A stretch of DNA of 64,000 nucleotides from an uncultured Desulfobacter sp. (GCF_963677125.1 NZ_OY781882.1:2488501-2552500); one strand, 5' to 3'. Counted from the first letter of the stretch, positions 8,829 through 17,430 are shown. The notes: generated by a model not told the origin, from the letters alone. Made by a program: numbers and translations.

Positions 8829-10520
8829 ATGTCCCCTAAAAATTTAGAATTGGTCGGGTTCGACGAAATGAACTTGAGTCCGGATGTTTTTGCAGCTTTG
8901 CAGACCGTTGGTTATGAAACCCCGACACCGATCCAGGCCAAGACTATTCCCCATATGATAGAATGCAAAGATCTGCTGGGCCAAGCCAGAACCGGAACCG
9001 GGAAAACAGCAGCCTTTGCACTGCCGCTGCTTTCCCGGATCAATCTCAAAAACAGACGGCCCCAGGTTCTTGTGGTTACCCCTACCCGGGAGCTTGCCAT
9101 CCAGGTGGCCCAGTCCTTCAATGACTATGGTACAAACATGAAGGGCCTTAACGTCCTGGCTGTATACGGTGGCCAAAGCTATGGGGTTCAACTAAGCCAG
9201 CTAAAACGTGGCGTCCACGTCATTGTGGGAACACCAGGCCGCCTTATGGACCACATGCGGCGCAAAACCCTTTGCCTTGACGATCTTACAGGCCTGGTTC
9301 TGGATGAAGCGGACGAAATGCTGCAGATGGGATTTATTGATGATGTGGAATGGATTTTATCCCAAATCCCCCAACCCACCCAGATCGCACTGTTTTCCGC
9401 CACCATGCCTGCTCCCATCCAAAAAATTGCCGCCAAATACCTGAAAAATCCTGAAAAAGTAATTATCCGGCATGATTCCGATGTCACCAACACCATTCAC
9501 CAAAAATTTTTGATGATTAAAAATGTAAAAAAAAGCGATGCGCTTGTCCGAATCCTTGAAGCCTCATCCCATGATGGTGTCATCGTATTTGCCAGGACCC
9601 GGAATGACACGATGACGCTTGCAAAGGTTCTGGAAGAAAAAGGATTTAAAACTGAAGCACTGAACGGAGACCTTGCCCAGGCAGCCAGAGAACGGACAGT
9701 TAACCGCTTGAAAAACCGGAATATTGATATTCTTGTGGCCACGGATGTGGCAGCAAGGGGACTTGATGTTGATCGGATTTCCCACGTCATCAACTACGAT
9801 ATACCATCTAAAACCGAACCTTATATTCATAGAATCGGGAGGACCGGGCGAGCAGGGAGAACCGGTGAAGCCATTTTATTTGTCCAGCCCAAAGAAAAGT
9901 GGATGTTAAAGCGAATTGAAAAAGCCACCCGCTTGACAGTTGAAGAGATAGCGCTGCCATCCAACAGGGAAATCAATGAAAAGCGGCGGCGAGACTTTAA
10001 AAATAAAATTAATCAAACCATCAGCACCGAAGATCTAACTGCCTTTACGCATCTTGTGGAGACAACCGCAAAGGAACAAGATATCCCGATTTCCCAGGTG
10101 GCTGCAGCCTTAGCAAAAATGATCCAGGGCGACACTCCGTTTCTGCTTAAGGAGACGGCAGACAAACCCGCCGTGAAAAAAACCGCTAAAAAATTTGAAA
10201 AAAAAGCCAAAGCATCAATTGCACCCAAGCCGAAGAAGACACCTATTAAACCGCATCTAAATAAAATTACACCGATTGAAAAAGGTATGGAACGATATCG
10301 TATAGAAGTGGGTTACAAGCATGGCCTTAAACCCGGCGATGTTGTCGGGGCCATCTCAAATGAATCCGGCCTGGAAAGCAAGTTTATCGGTGCCATCAAT
10401 ATTGACTATGATTATTCTTTGGTGGATCTGCCCTTTGGCATGCCTAAAAGCATTTTTAATTTGTTGAAAAGAACCTGGGTTAGATCCCAAAAAATGTCCA
10501 TCTCAAGATATGCTTGTTAA
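8829..10520 (+). CDS. deaD: DEAD-box RNA helicase (DeaD/CsdA type) with C-terminal RNA-binding domain
   Basis: This 563-residue ATP-dependent RNA helicase probably acts in ribosome assembly, RNA decay and cold adaptation, as CsdA does. All helicase motifs are visible: Q motif GYETPTPIQ, motif I ARTGTGKTAAFALPLL, PTRELAIQ, LDEADEM, SAT, ATDVAARGLDV and HRIGRTGRAGR. After about residue 375 comes a basic Lys-rich linker and a DbpA-like RNA-binding domain (RIEVGYKHGLKPGDVVGAI). The frame is open from TTG 8811, but the ATG at 8829 behind AAGGAAA is used. The gene stands alone behind a long leader with a terminator, which suggests control by attenuation. Confidence 0.93.
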   Translation: MSPKNLELVGFDEMNLSPDVFAALQTVGYETPTPIQAKTIPHMIECKDLLGQARTGTGKTAAFALPLLSRINLKNRRPQVLVVTPTRELAIQVAQSFNDYGTNMKGLNVLAVYGGQSYGVQLSQLKRGVHVIVGTPGRLMDHMRRKTLCLDDLTGLVLDEADEMLQMGFIDDVEWILSQIPQPTQIALFSATMPAPIQKIAAKYLKNPEKVIIRHDSDVTNTIHQKFLMIKNVKKSDALVRILEASSHDGVIVFARTRNDTMTLAKVLEEKGFKTEALNGDLAQAARERTVNRLKNRNIDILVATDVAARGLDVDRISHVINYDIPSKTEPYIHRIGRTGRAGRTGEAILFVQPKEKWMLKRIEKATRLTVEEIALPSNREINEKRRRDFKNKINQTISTEDLTAFTHLVETTAKEQDIPISQVAAALAKMIQGDTPFLLKETADKPAVKKTAKKFEKKAKASIAPKPKKTPIKPHLNKITPIEKGMERYRIEVGYKHGLKPGDVVGAISNESGLESKFIGAINIDYDYSLVDLPFGMPKSIFNLLKRTWVRSQKMSISRYAC

Positions 10521-10536
10521 AAAAAGCAATATCATT

Positions 10537-10603
10537 AATTCCGGGGATATGATGAAAGAGCTTCACCTCAAAGCAATAGCCAATCCACCATGGCCCCGGA
10601 ATT
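10537..10603. repeat. 10-bp perfect inverted repeat between convergent genes
   Basis: AATTCCGGGG at 10537-10546 is matched by CCCCGGAATT at 10594-10603 with a 47-base spacer. It lies between the ends of deaD and the convergent FKBP gene. There is no T-run on either side, so it is a poor intrinsic terminator; function unknown. Confidence 0.4.
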
Positions 10604-10616
10604 CCCAGATGATCTG

Positions 10617-11231
10617 CTATTTTACAGCAATAAGCTCAACAGTGAAAATCAATGTAGAATAAGGTTCAATCGTCCCCCCACTACCAGCTGCACCATATGC
10701 AAGCTCCGACGGAATATACAATTCGTATTTTGACCCCTCACTCATAAGCTGAAGCGCTTCTGTCCAGCCTTTAATTACACCATTCAGTGGAAAAGTAGTT
10801 GTTTGTTCACGTTTATATGAGCTGTCAAAGATTGTACCATCAAGTGTTTTGCCTTCATAATGCGTTTCAACGGTATCACTTGCAGTGGGCTTTTTTCCGC
10901 TTCCTTCAGTGAGCACTTTATACTGAAGTCCGCTTTCAGTGGTTTTAACACCCTCTTTTTTACTATTTTCTTCAAGAAATTTTTTTCCGGCTTCTATATT
11001 TTTTTTTCCTGATTCCATCCGATCCGCCTGCTTTTTGTCCTCCATTGCTCTTTGATAATTCTGCATAATGTGCTGCATTTCACCAACAGGCATGTCGGAT
11101 TCTTCCCCGTTAAAAGCGGCAATAAACGAATCCGCAAAAATTTTAGGATCAATTTCGATGCCCTGTTTTCTAAAATTACCACCTACGCTTTGTCCAAAAA
11201 CATAACTGACCTTATCTAAATCCACTTTCAT
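10617..11231 (-). CDS. FKBP-type peptidyl-prolyl cis-trans isomerase (FklB/FKBP22-like)
   Basis: This 204-residue prolyl isomerase has a helical N-terminal half (about 1-95, family FKBP_N, normally a dimerisation module) followed by the FKBP catalytic domain from about residue 105 with TVETHYEGKTLDGTIFDSSY and IPSELAYGAAGSGG. No signal peptide is seen (it starts MKVDLDKVSYVFGQ), so it is probably cytoplasmic like FklB rather than periplasmic like FkpA. The ATG is preceded by AAGGAATTAAA. A TATACT hexamer on the minus strand at 11278-11273 is a plausible -10 box for a monocistronic transcript. Confidence 0.88.
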   Translation of the reverse strand: MKVDLDKVSYVFGQSVGGNFRKQGIEIDPKIFADSFIAAFNGEESDMPVGEMQHIMQNYQRAMEDKKQADRMESGKKNIEAGKKFLEENSKKEGVKTTESGLQYKVLTEGSGKKPTASDTVETHYEGKTLDGTIFDSSYKREQTTTFPLNGVIKGWTEALQLMSEGSKYELYIPSELAYGAAGSGGTIEPYSTLIFTVELIAVK

Positions 11232-11560
11232 TTTAATTCCTTACATATTACAGGTTTGATAAAAATTTGGTCAGTATACACAAAAAGGACATAGGTTGCA
11301 TTAATTAAAACAAAATTCAAACTACAATTTACCTGATAAGCGTGTGAACCCAGGAGGAATTGGACATTAATCAATAAATTATATATTTTTTTTCACAATA
11401 AAACTTTTATTTCACATTTTCTTAGAACGAAGAGGAGGTGATTAATCATTTCACACTTTTTCTCCACATTGTAAACAAAAAACAATCTAAGACATAAAAC
11501 ATATACATTACAAATACTTAAAAAAATAAAATATTTTCACTCCTAGACCATTAAAATCAA

Positions 11561-11576
11561 TGGCACGCATATTGCT
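11561..11576 (+). promoter_or_regulatory. Sigma-54 (RpoN) promoter for the PEP-CTERM gene
   Basis: TGGCACGCATATTGCT matches the sigma-54 consensus TGGCAC-N5-TTGCW at every defined position, with the required GG-N10-GC spacing. Transcription would start near 11587, giving a leader of roughly 100 bases before the ATG at 11686. The surrounding gene-free 11232-11685 stretch is very AT-rich. It also holds a full-strength Shine-Dalgarno (AGAGGAGGTGATTA, 11431-11444) with no open frame behind it. Confidence 0.8.
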
Positions 11577-11685
11577 AAATTCAACTTCACATTATTGTTA
11601 ATCATTCATTAGATGACTTTAAATTAAAAAAAGTGCTTTTGAGTGAAGATTATTAATAGAGACGTATATCGAAAGGTAAGAAAGA

Positions 11686-12405
11686 ATGAAAAAGTTTTTT
11701 TTGGCAACGCTTGTTTTATTGTGTTCATGTACAACGCTGTACGCAGAAGTGATTACTTTTTTTGGTGAAGACCAGGGTATAGGTGAGGGAACCGCGCTGA
11801 CTTCCTGGGAAAATGCCAGTGCCGCCCAAACTGATTTTTACTCAAACCTGACAGGAATCACAACTGAAGATTTCGAGGCCATGACTGGATCCGTAGCCAC
11901 TTTTGGTAGTATAACGGCCACACTCTCTAATGGAGCGTTGCAAAGCGTCACTTCAGGAACGAACGGCTATGGACGCTATCCCATTTCCGGAGATAAGTAC
12001 TGGGAAGTATCAACGAATTTCACCCTAACTTTTTCTGAAGCAATTTCGGCATTTGGCTTTTATGGTGTCGACATCGGTGATTTTAATGGACAGGTTGTAT
12101 TGTCTATGGAAAGTGGCACGACAGTTTCACTTAATATTGAGAACTCCATCAATGTATCAGGTGGCGGTGTGCTTTATTTTGGATTTTATGATTTGGAAAA
12201 CACCTATACCTCCATTTCTTTTACCAATACTGCTGCTGGGACAGACATTTTTGCCTTTGACGATTTTACCATTGGCACAATTGAAAATGTAGATCCTATT
12301 GGAAATCCTAATAACGCTGTACCGGAACCTGCTACCATTCTATTATTGGGATTTGGGTTGATTGGTATTGCAGGCGTTTCCAGACATAAAAAAATAATCA
12401 ACTAA
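11686..12405 (+). CDS. Secreted PEP-CTERM sorting-domain protein
   Basis: This 239-residue exported protein has a typical signal peptide (MKKFFLATLVLLCSC, cleavage probably after LYA around residue 20), a Gly/Ser/Thr-rich beta-type body without a recognised fold, and a C-terminal tripartite PEP-CTERM tail. The tail reads VPEPATILLLGFGLIGIAG, followed by a basic end (SRHKK). Such tails are recognised and removed by exosortases after Sec export, and the mature proteins associate with extracellular polymer. A consensus sigma-54 promoter lies upstream. No enzymatic function can be assigned. Confidence 0.85.
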   Translation: MKKFFLATLVLLCSCTTLYAEVITFFGEDQGIGEGTALTSWENASAAQTDFYSNLTGITTEDFEAMTGSVATFGSITATLSNGALQSVTSGTNGYGRYPISGDKYWEVSTNFTLTFSEAISAFGFYGVDIGDFNGQVVLSMESGTTVSLNIENSINVSGGGVLYFGFYDLENTYTSISFTNTAAGTDIFAFDDFTIGTIENVDPIGNPNNAVPEPATILLLGFGLIGIAGVSRHKKIIN

Positions 12406-12417
12406 ATAGTGCCCGAC

Positions 12418-12540
12418 CGAAAACCGTAAATTTTGCCGATTACGGCGTTGGCCTGAAATTTTAATCCTCGAAATACTCCATGTATTCCTCCGGTTAAAAT
12501 TTCAGGCCGCCTTGTACTCAACAAAATTTCCAGGTTTTCG
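12418..12540. repeat. 123-bp nested palindromic element
   Basis: The inner arms GGCCTGAAATTTTAA (12450-12464) and TTAAAATTTCAGGCC (12494-12508) are a perfect 15-bp inverted repeat around a 29-base loop that itself contains AATAC/GTATT. The outer arms 12418-12435 and 12522-12540 also pair (CGAAAACC with GGTTTTCG, AAATTTTG with CAAAATTT). Read on the minus strand, the loop holds GGAGGAATACATGGAG, a ribosome site plus ATG followed by only six sense codons. The layout resembles a non-autonomous palindromic element; no second copy is in the window. Confidence 0.6.
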
Positions 12541-12558
12541 TTCAGACACTGAATACCT

Positions 12559-12597
12559 AAGTGGGGATTCATAAGACAGCAGTGATCCCCACTTTTA
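12559..12597 (+). terminator. Probable terminator of the PEP-CTERM gene
   Basis: AAGTGGGGAT (12559-12568) pairs perfectly with ATCCCCACTT (12585-12594) around a 16-base loop and runs into ACTTTTATCC on the plus strand. There is no T-run on the minus strand, so it fits the plus-strand PEP-CTERM transcript better than the convergent tcdA transcript. Confidence 0.5.
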
Positions 12598-12617
12598 TCC
12601 CCCTTCCTCTGATCCCA

Positions 12618-13391
12618 TTATTCTGTCGCAAGAATTTTTAGCACAAGGCCTGCGATGGTCAGACCAAAACACCCAGGTACCCAGGCGGCAGACCCGATGG
12701 GCGACCGTGGGCGCCCCTGACCGCCATCAACATCGCCCTGAGCCAAGGGGTCTACGGCGTCTTTGTCTTCAAAAGGTTCCTTATTCAGTGGAGGTTCAAT
12801 GGAATAGACACAGGACACGCCGCTGGAAAGCCCCCGGCGACGTGCCCGTCTTCGCACCATTCGGGCCAAAGGACACACTTCGGTGTCAAAAAGGTCCCCT
12901 GTCCGGATCATGGCGACATCGGTTCGGCCTGCCGCTCCCATGGAAGAGATAATATTAAGTCCCATCTGTTTTGCCCCAAGGATTAGACTGACCTTTGCAT
13001 TGAGCCCGTCAATGGCATCCACCACCATGTCCAGATCCCGGCTTAAAAACTGAGACAGACTGTCGGCGTTGACAAAAGAAGTGCGCAGATCGACCTCACA
13101 ATCGGGGTTAATATCCAAAACCCTTTCCCGGGCTAAGACTGCTTTTTCCTGTCCCAGGGTGGAGTGCAAAGCAAAAATCTGCCGGTTGATATTAGAAGCA
13201 TCCACCCGGTCAAAATCTACAAGCCGCAAATATCCGATGCCGGACCGTGCCAAAGCCTCCACCACAAACGACCCCACAGCCCCAAGGCCGAAGACGGCGA
13301 CCCTAGAACTCTTAAACCGGTCAACTGCATCCTTTCCCATCAGCTGTTCCAGCCGGGCAAAGGGGCTTATCAAATTCGAATTCCGGGTCAT
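12618..13391 (-). CDS. tcdA: tRNA threonylcarbamoyladenosine dehydratase TcdA (CsdL/YgdL)
   Basis: This 257-residue E1/ThiF-like enzyme cyclises t6A37 of tRNA to ct6A using ATP. The nucleotide-binding loop GLGAVGSFVVEALARSGIG and the DFDRVDASNINRQI motif are near the N terminus. The middle shows VVDAIDGLNAKVSLI, and the C terminus ends in a hydrophobic segment (WVPGCFGLTIAGLVL). It starts in an ATGA overlap with the preceding TatD-family gene, so it is the last gene of the iorA-iorB-aroQ-tatD-tcdA run on this strand. Confidence 0.88.
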   Translation of the reverse strand: MTRNSNLISPFARLEQLMGKDAVDRFKSSRVAVFGLGAVGSFVVEALARSGIGYLRLVDFDRVDASNINRQIFALHSTLGQEKAVLARERVLDINPDCEVDLRTSFVNADSLSQFLSRDLDMVVDAIDGLNAKVSLILGAKQMGLNIISSMGAAGRTDVAMIRTGDLFDTEVCPLARMVRRRARRRGLSSGVSCVYSIEPPLNKEPFEDKDAVDPLAQGDVDGGQGRPRSPIGSAAWVPGCFGLTIAGLVLKILATE

Positions 13392-14200
13392 CCGGCGCTC
13401 TCCCTTTTGCCCAAAACAGAATCTAACAAATGCAGGCTGTTCTCATATCCGTGTCCGGCCAGGTTCTGAAAGTCCATGTTTTTGCGCTCTGCCGCTACCC
13501 TGACAATCTCAGGCACATTGGCCGGCTCATTTAACGGTGTCTCTCCTGGATAGGCATCCAGAATAAACTGGGGCACGATATCCGGGGTATCGGTTTCAAA
13601 AACAATTCGGTCAAGGCTGACCGCCTTGAGGGCCAAGCCCACCTTTTTGGCATTGGGCCGGGTTACGGAACCGGAAAATGAGATATGAAGATTAAATTTC
13701 TCAAGAACCGGAACTAGATCGGCAGACCCGGAGTAAGAATGGATAACCCCGCCCGCAGCCAGGGGCCCATGGTATTTTAAAATATTCACGATTGCATCCC
13801 AGGCCTTGCGAACATGAATGTTAATGGGGCGCTTGAGATCGCAGGCCAGGTTTAGATGGGTTTTAAAAACCTTAACCTGTAGATCCCGATCGGTGCCTTT
13901 ACCCATAAAATCAAGCCCGGTCTCCCCTACTCCAGCGGGAATTTTTTCCAGCCATTGACCCAAATTCTTAGCCCAGTCCGGGCTCAGGGTATCAAGAAAC
14001 CAGGGATGGATCCCAAAGAAAGGCACCACACAAGCAAATTCTTCAGCCAATTGGGCTGTAATCCCAAAATTTTCTTCCATGGTAGCGCAGGTAGCTATTG
14101 TTTCCACCCCGGCGTCTTGGGCACGCCGAACAATATATAGGGCATTTTCAATTATCCGTGAATCATGGAGATGGGTATGGACGTCAATGAATCCGGTCAT
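13388..14200 (-). CDS. TatD-family metal-dependent hydrolase
   Basis: This 270-residue TIM-barrel amidohydrolase-like protein has the metal-binding HxH at its N terminus (FIDVHTHLHD), a conserved GETGLDFMG motif in the middle, HVRKAWDAI, VIHSYSG and the later FETDTPD. TatD proteins are Mg-dependent nucleases or deaminase/deacylase-like hydrolases; the substrate here is unknown. A TTG at 14206 is in frame, but the ATG at 14200, immediately after the aroQ stop, is preferred. It overlaps tcdA by four bases, so the two are likely translated together. Confidence 0.82.
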   Translation of the reverse strand: MTGFIDVHTHLHDSRIIENALYIVRRAQDAGVETIATCATMEENFGITAQLAEEFACVVPFFGIHPWFLDTLSPDWAKNLGQWLEKIPAGVGETGLDFMGKGTDRDLQVKVFKTHLNLACDLKRPINIHVRKAWDAIVNILKYHGPLAAGGVIHSYSGSADLVPVLEKFNLHISFSGSVTRPNAKKVGLALKAVSLDRIVFETDTPDIVPQFILDAYPGETPLNEPANVPEIVRVAAERKNMDFQNLAGHGYENSLHLLDSVLGKRESAG

Positions 14201-14202
14201 AC

Positions 14203-14664
14203 TCAACCGGCCAAAGAGTGGAGAAAATCAAGGGCCATGCGGTAACCATAATGGCCGAATCCGGTGAGCTGGCCGGTGGCAATACCGGCAATCATGGAAG
14301 TGTGACGAAAGGTTTCACGTTTATGGATGTTGGACAGATGCACCTCTACAATGGGGCATGACAGCATGGACATGGCATCGCGCAGAGCCACAGACGTATG
14401 GGTTAAGGCACCCGGATTAATAATCACACCGGCAGGACCCTGTTCAAATGCGGCATGAATGTAATCAAGGATCGCGCCTTCGTGATTGGATTGAAAAAAA
14501 TCCAGGGAAAGCCCCAATTCATCTGCACGTTTTTTGAGCTCTCCGTTGATCTGATCAAGGGTGAACGCCCCGTAAATCTCGGGTTCCCTTTTCCCCAGCA
14601 TGTTTAAATTGGGACCATTGATGACATGAAGCATGCCGGGTGTTATCTGCCTTTGAGTATTCAT
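14203..14664 (-). CDS. aroQ: Type II 3-dehydroquinate dehydratase
   Basis: This 153-residue dodecameric dehydratase of the shikimate pathway converts 3-dehydroquinate to 3-dehydroshikimate. The signature INGPNLNMLGKREPEIYG near residue 15 carries the catalytic Tyr of the flexible loop. FFQSNHEGAILDYI, INPGALTHTSVALRDA and VEVHLSNIHKRE follow in the family order. Of two adjacent ATGs, the second (14664) has the better spacing from AGGAGGAA. Its upstream spacer to iorB holds two palindromic repeats, so it may not be tightly coupled to iorB. Confidence 0.94.
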   Translation of the reverse strand: MNTQRQITPGMLHVINGPNLNMLGKREPEIYGAFTLDQINGELKKRADELGLSLDFFQSNHEGAILDYIHAAFEQGPAGVIINPGALTHTSVALRDAMSMLSCPIVEVHLSNIHKRETFRHTSMIAGIATGQLTGFGHYGYRMALDFLHSLAG

Positions 14665-14733
14665 CATTTCCTCCTGTAACCAGCAATTCTTTATTTATCC
14701 CAAGGCAAATTCGCTCTAAGCGGAAGTTTTGAT

Positions 14734-14805
14734 TTCACCACGAAGCTCACGAAGACCACGAAGAATCTTAATTTTCTTCGTGAACTTCGTGTTCTTCGTG
14801 GTTTT
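14734..14805. repeat. CACGAAG palindromic repeat, copy 1
   Basis: Three CACGAAG units spaced 9 bases apart (14739, 14748, 14757) are mirrored by three CTTCGTG units between 14775 and 14800, so 14738-14765 and 14774-14801 form a long hairpin with only a few mismatches. The same architecture recurs at 22475-22549. This looks like a dispersed palindromic repeat family, not a gene; the open frames through it are by-products of the 9-base periodicity. Confidence 0.75.
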
Positions 14806-14873
14806 CATTGCTTTTATCCGTTTTAGAGGGTCTAACAAAAACCACAAACCAATTTGCCCTGAAATTTATTCTC

Positions 14874-14912
14874 ACACTGAAGTACAAAAATTAAATCTTT
14901 GTACTTCAGTGT
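14874..14912. repeat. 15-bp perfect inverted repeat
   Basis: ACACTGAAGTACAAA at 14874-14888 is the exact reverse complement of the segment ending at 14912, with a short AT-rich loop. It lies 32 bases after the end of iorB on the minus strand and about 70 bases from the CACGAAG element. It could serve as a transcript 3'-end structure or belong to the same class of dispersed palindromes. Confidence 0.6.
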
Positions 14913-14944
14913 CTTTGTGTAGAATTTTCAACAACGGGTTTCAA

Positions 14945-15544
14945 TTATGCGGCACTATCGGCTGCTGCCTCAAATCCCAAATCAAAGGCATTAAGGTTCA
15001 TCTCAACAAGCTTGGGTTTAATCCTGCGTTTGATCGCCTCTTTAACGTTTTCCTTTGAAAAGCCCAAGGCACCGGTCTGAATCAAGGCACCCAACAGCAC
15101 AATATTCACACTCATCGGGGAACCGGCTTTCTTGGCCAAGGCCATGGCATCTATGGCCACAAGCCCCGCGGTCTTCTCTTTGAGTACCCGTTTGATTTCA
15201 TCCACCTCGGGGTAAGCCCCCTTGCCGATGCCCACAGTAAAGGGCGGCAGGGTAGCCGTATTGGTAATCACTTTGGTATTGGCAGAACACCGGCCAATGG
15301 CGCGCAGGGTTTCAGCCGGTTCAAATCCCAGCAGGATGTCGGCTTCCCCATCGGAAATAATTGAAGACGAGGCATCCCCAAAAATAATGGAGGACTCCAC
15401 CACACCGCCACGCTGGGCCATGCCGTGGATCTCGCTCATTCTGACCTCCACTCCTTCGATGAGGGCGGCTTCGCCCAAGACCTTGGATGCCAGAAGATTG
15501 CCCTGTCCGCCAACTGCTACAATGACCATTCTTAATGTTTTCAT
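14945..15544 (-). CDS. iorB: Indolepyruvate:ferredoxin oxidoreductase beta subunit
   Basis: This 199-residue gamma/beta-type 2-oxoacid:ferredoxin oxidoreductase subunit partners IorA in oxidative decarboxylation of aryl pyruvates to aryl-acetyl-CoA, or the reverse. It shows VAVGGQGNLLASKVLGEAAL at the N terminus, then EIHGMAQRGGVVESSIIFG and ILLGFEPAETLRA, all typical of IorB. It follows iorA after 19 bases on the same strand and is almost certainly cotranscribed with it. Confidence 0.92.
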   Translation of the reverse strand: MKTLRMVIVAVGGQGNLLASKVLGEAALIEGVEVRMSEIHGMAQRGGVVESSIIFGDASSSIISDGEADILLGFEPAETLRAIGRCSANTKVITNTATLPPFTVGIGKGAYPEVDEIKRVLKEKTAGLVAIDAMALAKKAGSPMSVNIVLLGALIQTGALGFSKENVKEAIKRRIKPKLVEMNLNAFDLGFEAAADSAA

Positions 15545-15563
15545 ATCGAACTTGTCTCCTTGT

Positions 15564-17411
15564 CTATTTCAATGGGCGGATGGCGTTGTCAGGACAGATC
15601 TGGGCGCACAGGGCACACCCAACACAGGTATCCGCATCAATTTTCACCCGACCCTCTTCAATGTAAAAGGATGGACAGGCGATCCCGTTGATGCACTCCT
15701 TATGGTCTGTACATTTATCAGTCACTTCAAAGGCTCGGGGCTTTTTGAGTTTAATACTCTTTGCCCAGAGGATACAGGGCTCTTGGGAAATGACAACGGA
15801 GACACCGTCAAAGGCCATGGCCTCTTTCAGGGTTTCGATGCTCTTTTTTACCTTAAAAGGCTTGATCACGGAGACATGCTCGACACCCAGGGCTTTGACC
15901 AAATTTTCAATATTCACCCGGCCATACCCGGGCATGCCCATTAATTCCATATCCACACCCGGATGGGGCTGATGGCCAGTCATGGCGGTTATGCCGTTTT
16001 CAAGGATCACCAACGTGAAGTTGTGGCGGTTGAACACGGCATTAACAAGACCTGTGATGCCTGAATGGAAAAAAGTGGAGTCGCCGACCACACTGACCAC
16101 CTTCTGGTCCGTGGCTTTGCTGAAACCGCAGGAGGTACTCACGGACCCGCCCATGCAGACCACAAAATCACCAACGGACAAGGGCGGCATAAACCCTAAT
16201 GTATAACAGCCGATATCACTGGGATGAATGACATCCATTCCTTCAGCCGCCTTTTTAATGGCATAAAAGGTAGCCCTGTGGGAGCAGCCGGAGCAAAGAT
16301 TGGGCGGACGGTTGGCAATTTCAGGCACATCGGAGGTATCAATCTTCGGGGCCGGGACATACTCTATGCCGAAATAGGCCGCAATCTTCTCCCGGACCAT
16401 GGCAGGATGAAATTCCCCTAATGGGGTAAACAGCGCATCCGTTTTCCCCAGTACAGGGAGAACAAGTCCGGCTTCCTGGGCAAATGCTTTAATCGCCTCT
16501 TCCATGAACGGTTCGCCCTCTTCGATGACAAGCACCTTTTCACAGCCGGACAGAAAATTTTTAATCTTATTTTTGGGCAGGGGATTGGAAAATCCGGGAC
16601 GAAGAATCTTGACCTTTGATTCAATGCCAAGGTCTTTTACGGCATCCAGGGCATAATGGTAGCTCACCCCGTTGGCCACAATCCCCCAGACACCCTGGCC
16701 TGTGGTAAAGTTAAAGCCTGAAGATTCAGACATGCCGGCGGCCTTGTCCATACGCTCAAGAAGCTTGACATGCAGGCCCCGGGCCACAGCGGGCACGGTG
16801 ACGCATCGCATGGGATCCCTTTCAAAGCGTCCCTTTGTCTCTCTTTCTTTGATCTCCCCAAAAGTGACAAACGCATTAGAGTGATTGATCCGGGTGGTGG
16901 TGCGCAGGATCACCGGCTGTTTTAAGGTTTCGGACAGTTCAAACGCCGCTTTGATCATATCCTTGGCCTCTGCCACGTTAGAAGGTTCGAGCATGGGCAG
17001 ATGGCCGAATTTGGCATAGTAGCGGTTATCCTGTTCGTTCTGGCTGGAAAACATGGCCGGGTCGTCCGCCGTTAAAATCACCATGCCGGCGGTTACGCCG
17101 ATATAGGAAAGGGTCATCAGCGGATCGGCAGCCACATTAAGCCCCACATGCTTCATCATGCAAAAGGTGCGAAGCCCGGAGTTGGCCGCAGCAGCCGCGA
17201 CTTCCAGAGATACCTTTTCATTAGTGGAATATTCAAAATACAGATCCGACTCTTGGGACATCTGAAACAGATTCAAAGAGACTTCCGAGGACGGGGTTCC
17301 CGGATATGTGGTGGCGAAGGCGACACCGGCTTCAACAGCGCCCCTTGCAATGGCTTCGTTGCCCAGGAGCATAATTTTTTCTCCAGGGCTGTCCTTTAAC
17401 AGTTTATGCAT
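15564..17411 (-). CDS. iorA: Indolepyruvate:ferredoxin oxidoreductase alpha subunit
   Basis: This 615-residue thiamine-diphosphate iron-sulfur enzyme has an N-terminal pyrimidine-binding domain (TTYPGTPSSEVSLN), a large middle region, and a ThDP-binding domain with SDIGCYTLG, VVGDSTFFHSG and ILENGITAMTGHQPHPG. It ends in a ferredoxin-like module with CVGCALCAQICP and an ECINGIACP half-cluster. It transfers electrons from aryl-pyruvates to ferredoxin in the cytoplasm. The ATG at 17411 lies 8 bases after AAGGAG and is preferred to the upstream GTG at 17417, which is only 2 bases away. It is preceded by a riboswitch-like leader (17431-17572). Confidence 0.93.
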   Translation of the reverse strand: MHKLLKDSPGEKIMLLGNEAIARGAVEAGVAFATTYPGTPSSEVSLNLFQMSQESDLYFEYSTNEKVSLEVAAAAANSGLRTFCMMKHVGLNVAADPLMTLSYIGVTAGMVILTADDPAMFSSQNEQDNRYYAKFGHLPMLEPSNVAEAKDMIKAAFELSETLKQPVILRTTTRINHSNAFVTFGEIKERETKGRFERDPMRCVTVPAVARGLHVKLLERMDKAAGMSESSGFNFTTGQGVWGIVANGVSYHYALDAVKDLGIESKVKILRPGFSNPLPKNKIKNFLSGCEKVLVIEEGEPFMEEAIKAFAQEAGLVLPVLGKTDALFTPLGEFHPAMVREKIAAYFGIEYVPAPKIDTSDVPEIANRPPNLCSGCSHRATFYAIKKAAEGMDVIHPSDIGCYTLGFMPPLSVGDFVVCMGGSVSTSCGFSKATDQKVVSVVGDSTFFHSGITGLVNAVFNRHNFTLVILENGITAMTGHQPHPGVDMELMGMPGYGRVNIENLVKALGVEHVSVIKPFKVKKSIETLKEAMAFDGVSVVISQEPCILWAKSIKLKKPRAFEVTDKCTDHKECINGIACPSFYIEEGRVKIDADTCVGCALCAQICPDNAIRPLK

Positions 17412-17430
17412 GTGCACAGCTCCTTAAACA

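Noticed and set aside
13069..13503. 144-codon frame on the plus strand
   Set aside because: It lies antisense across tcdA and the TatD-family gene, both with clear family motifs.
15222..15944. 240-codon plus-strand frame
   Set aside because: It runs antisense over iorB and the iorA ferredoxin module, which are secure.
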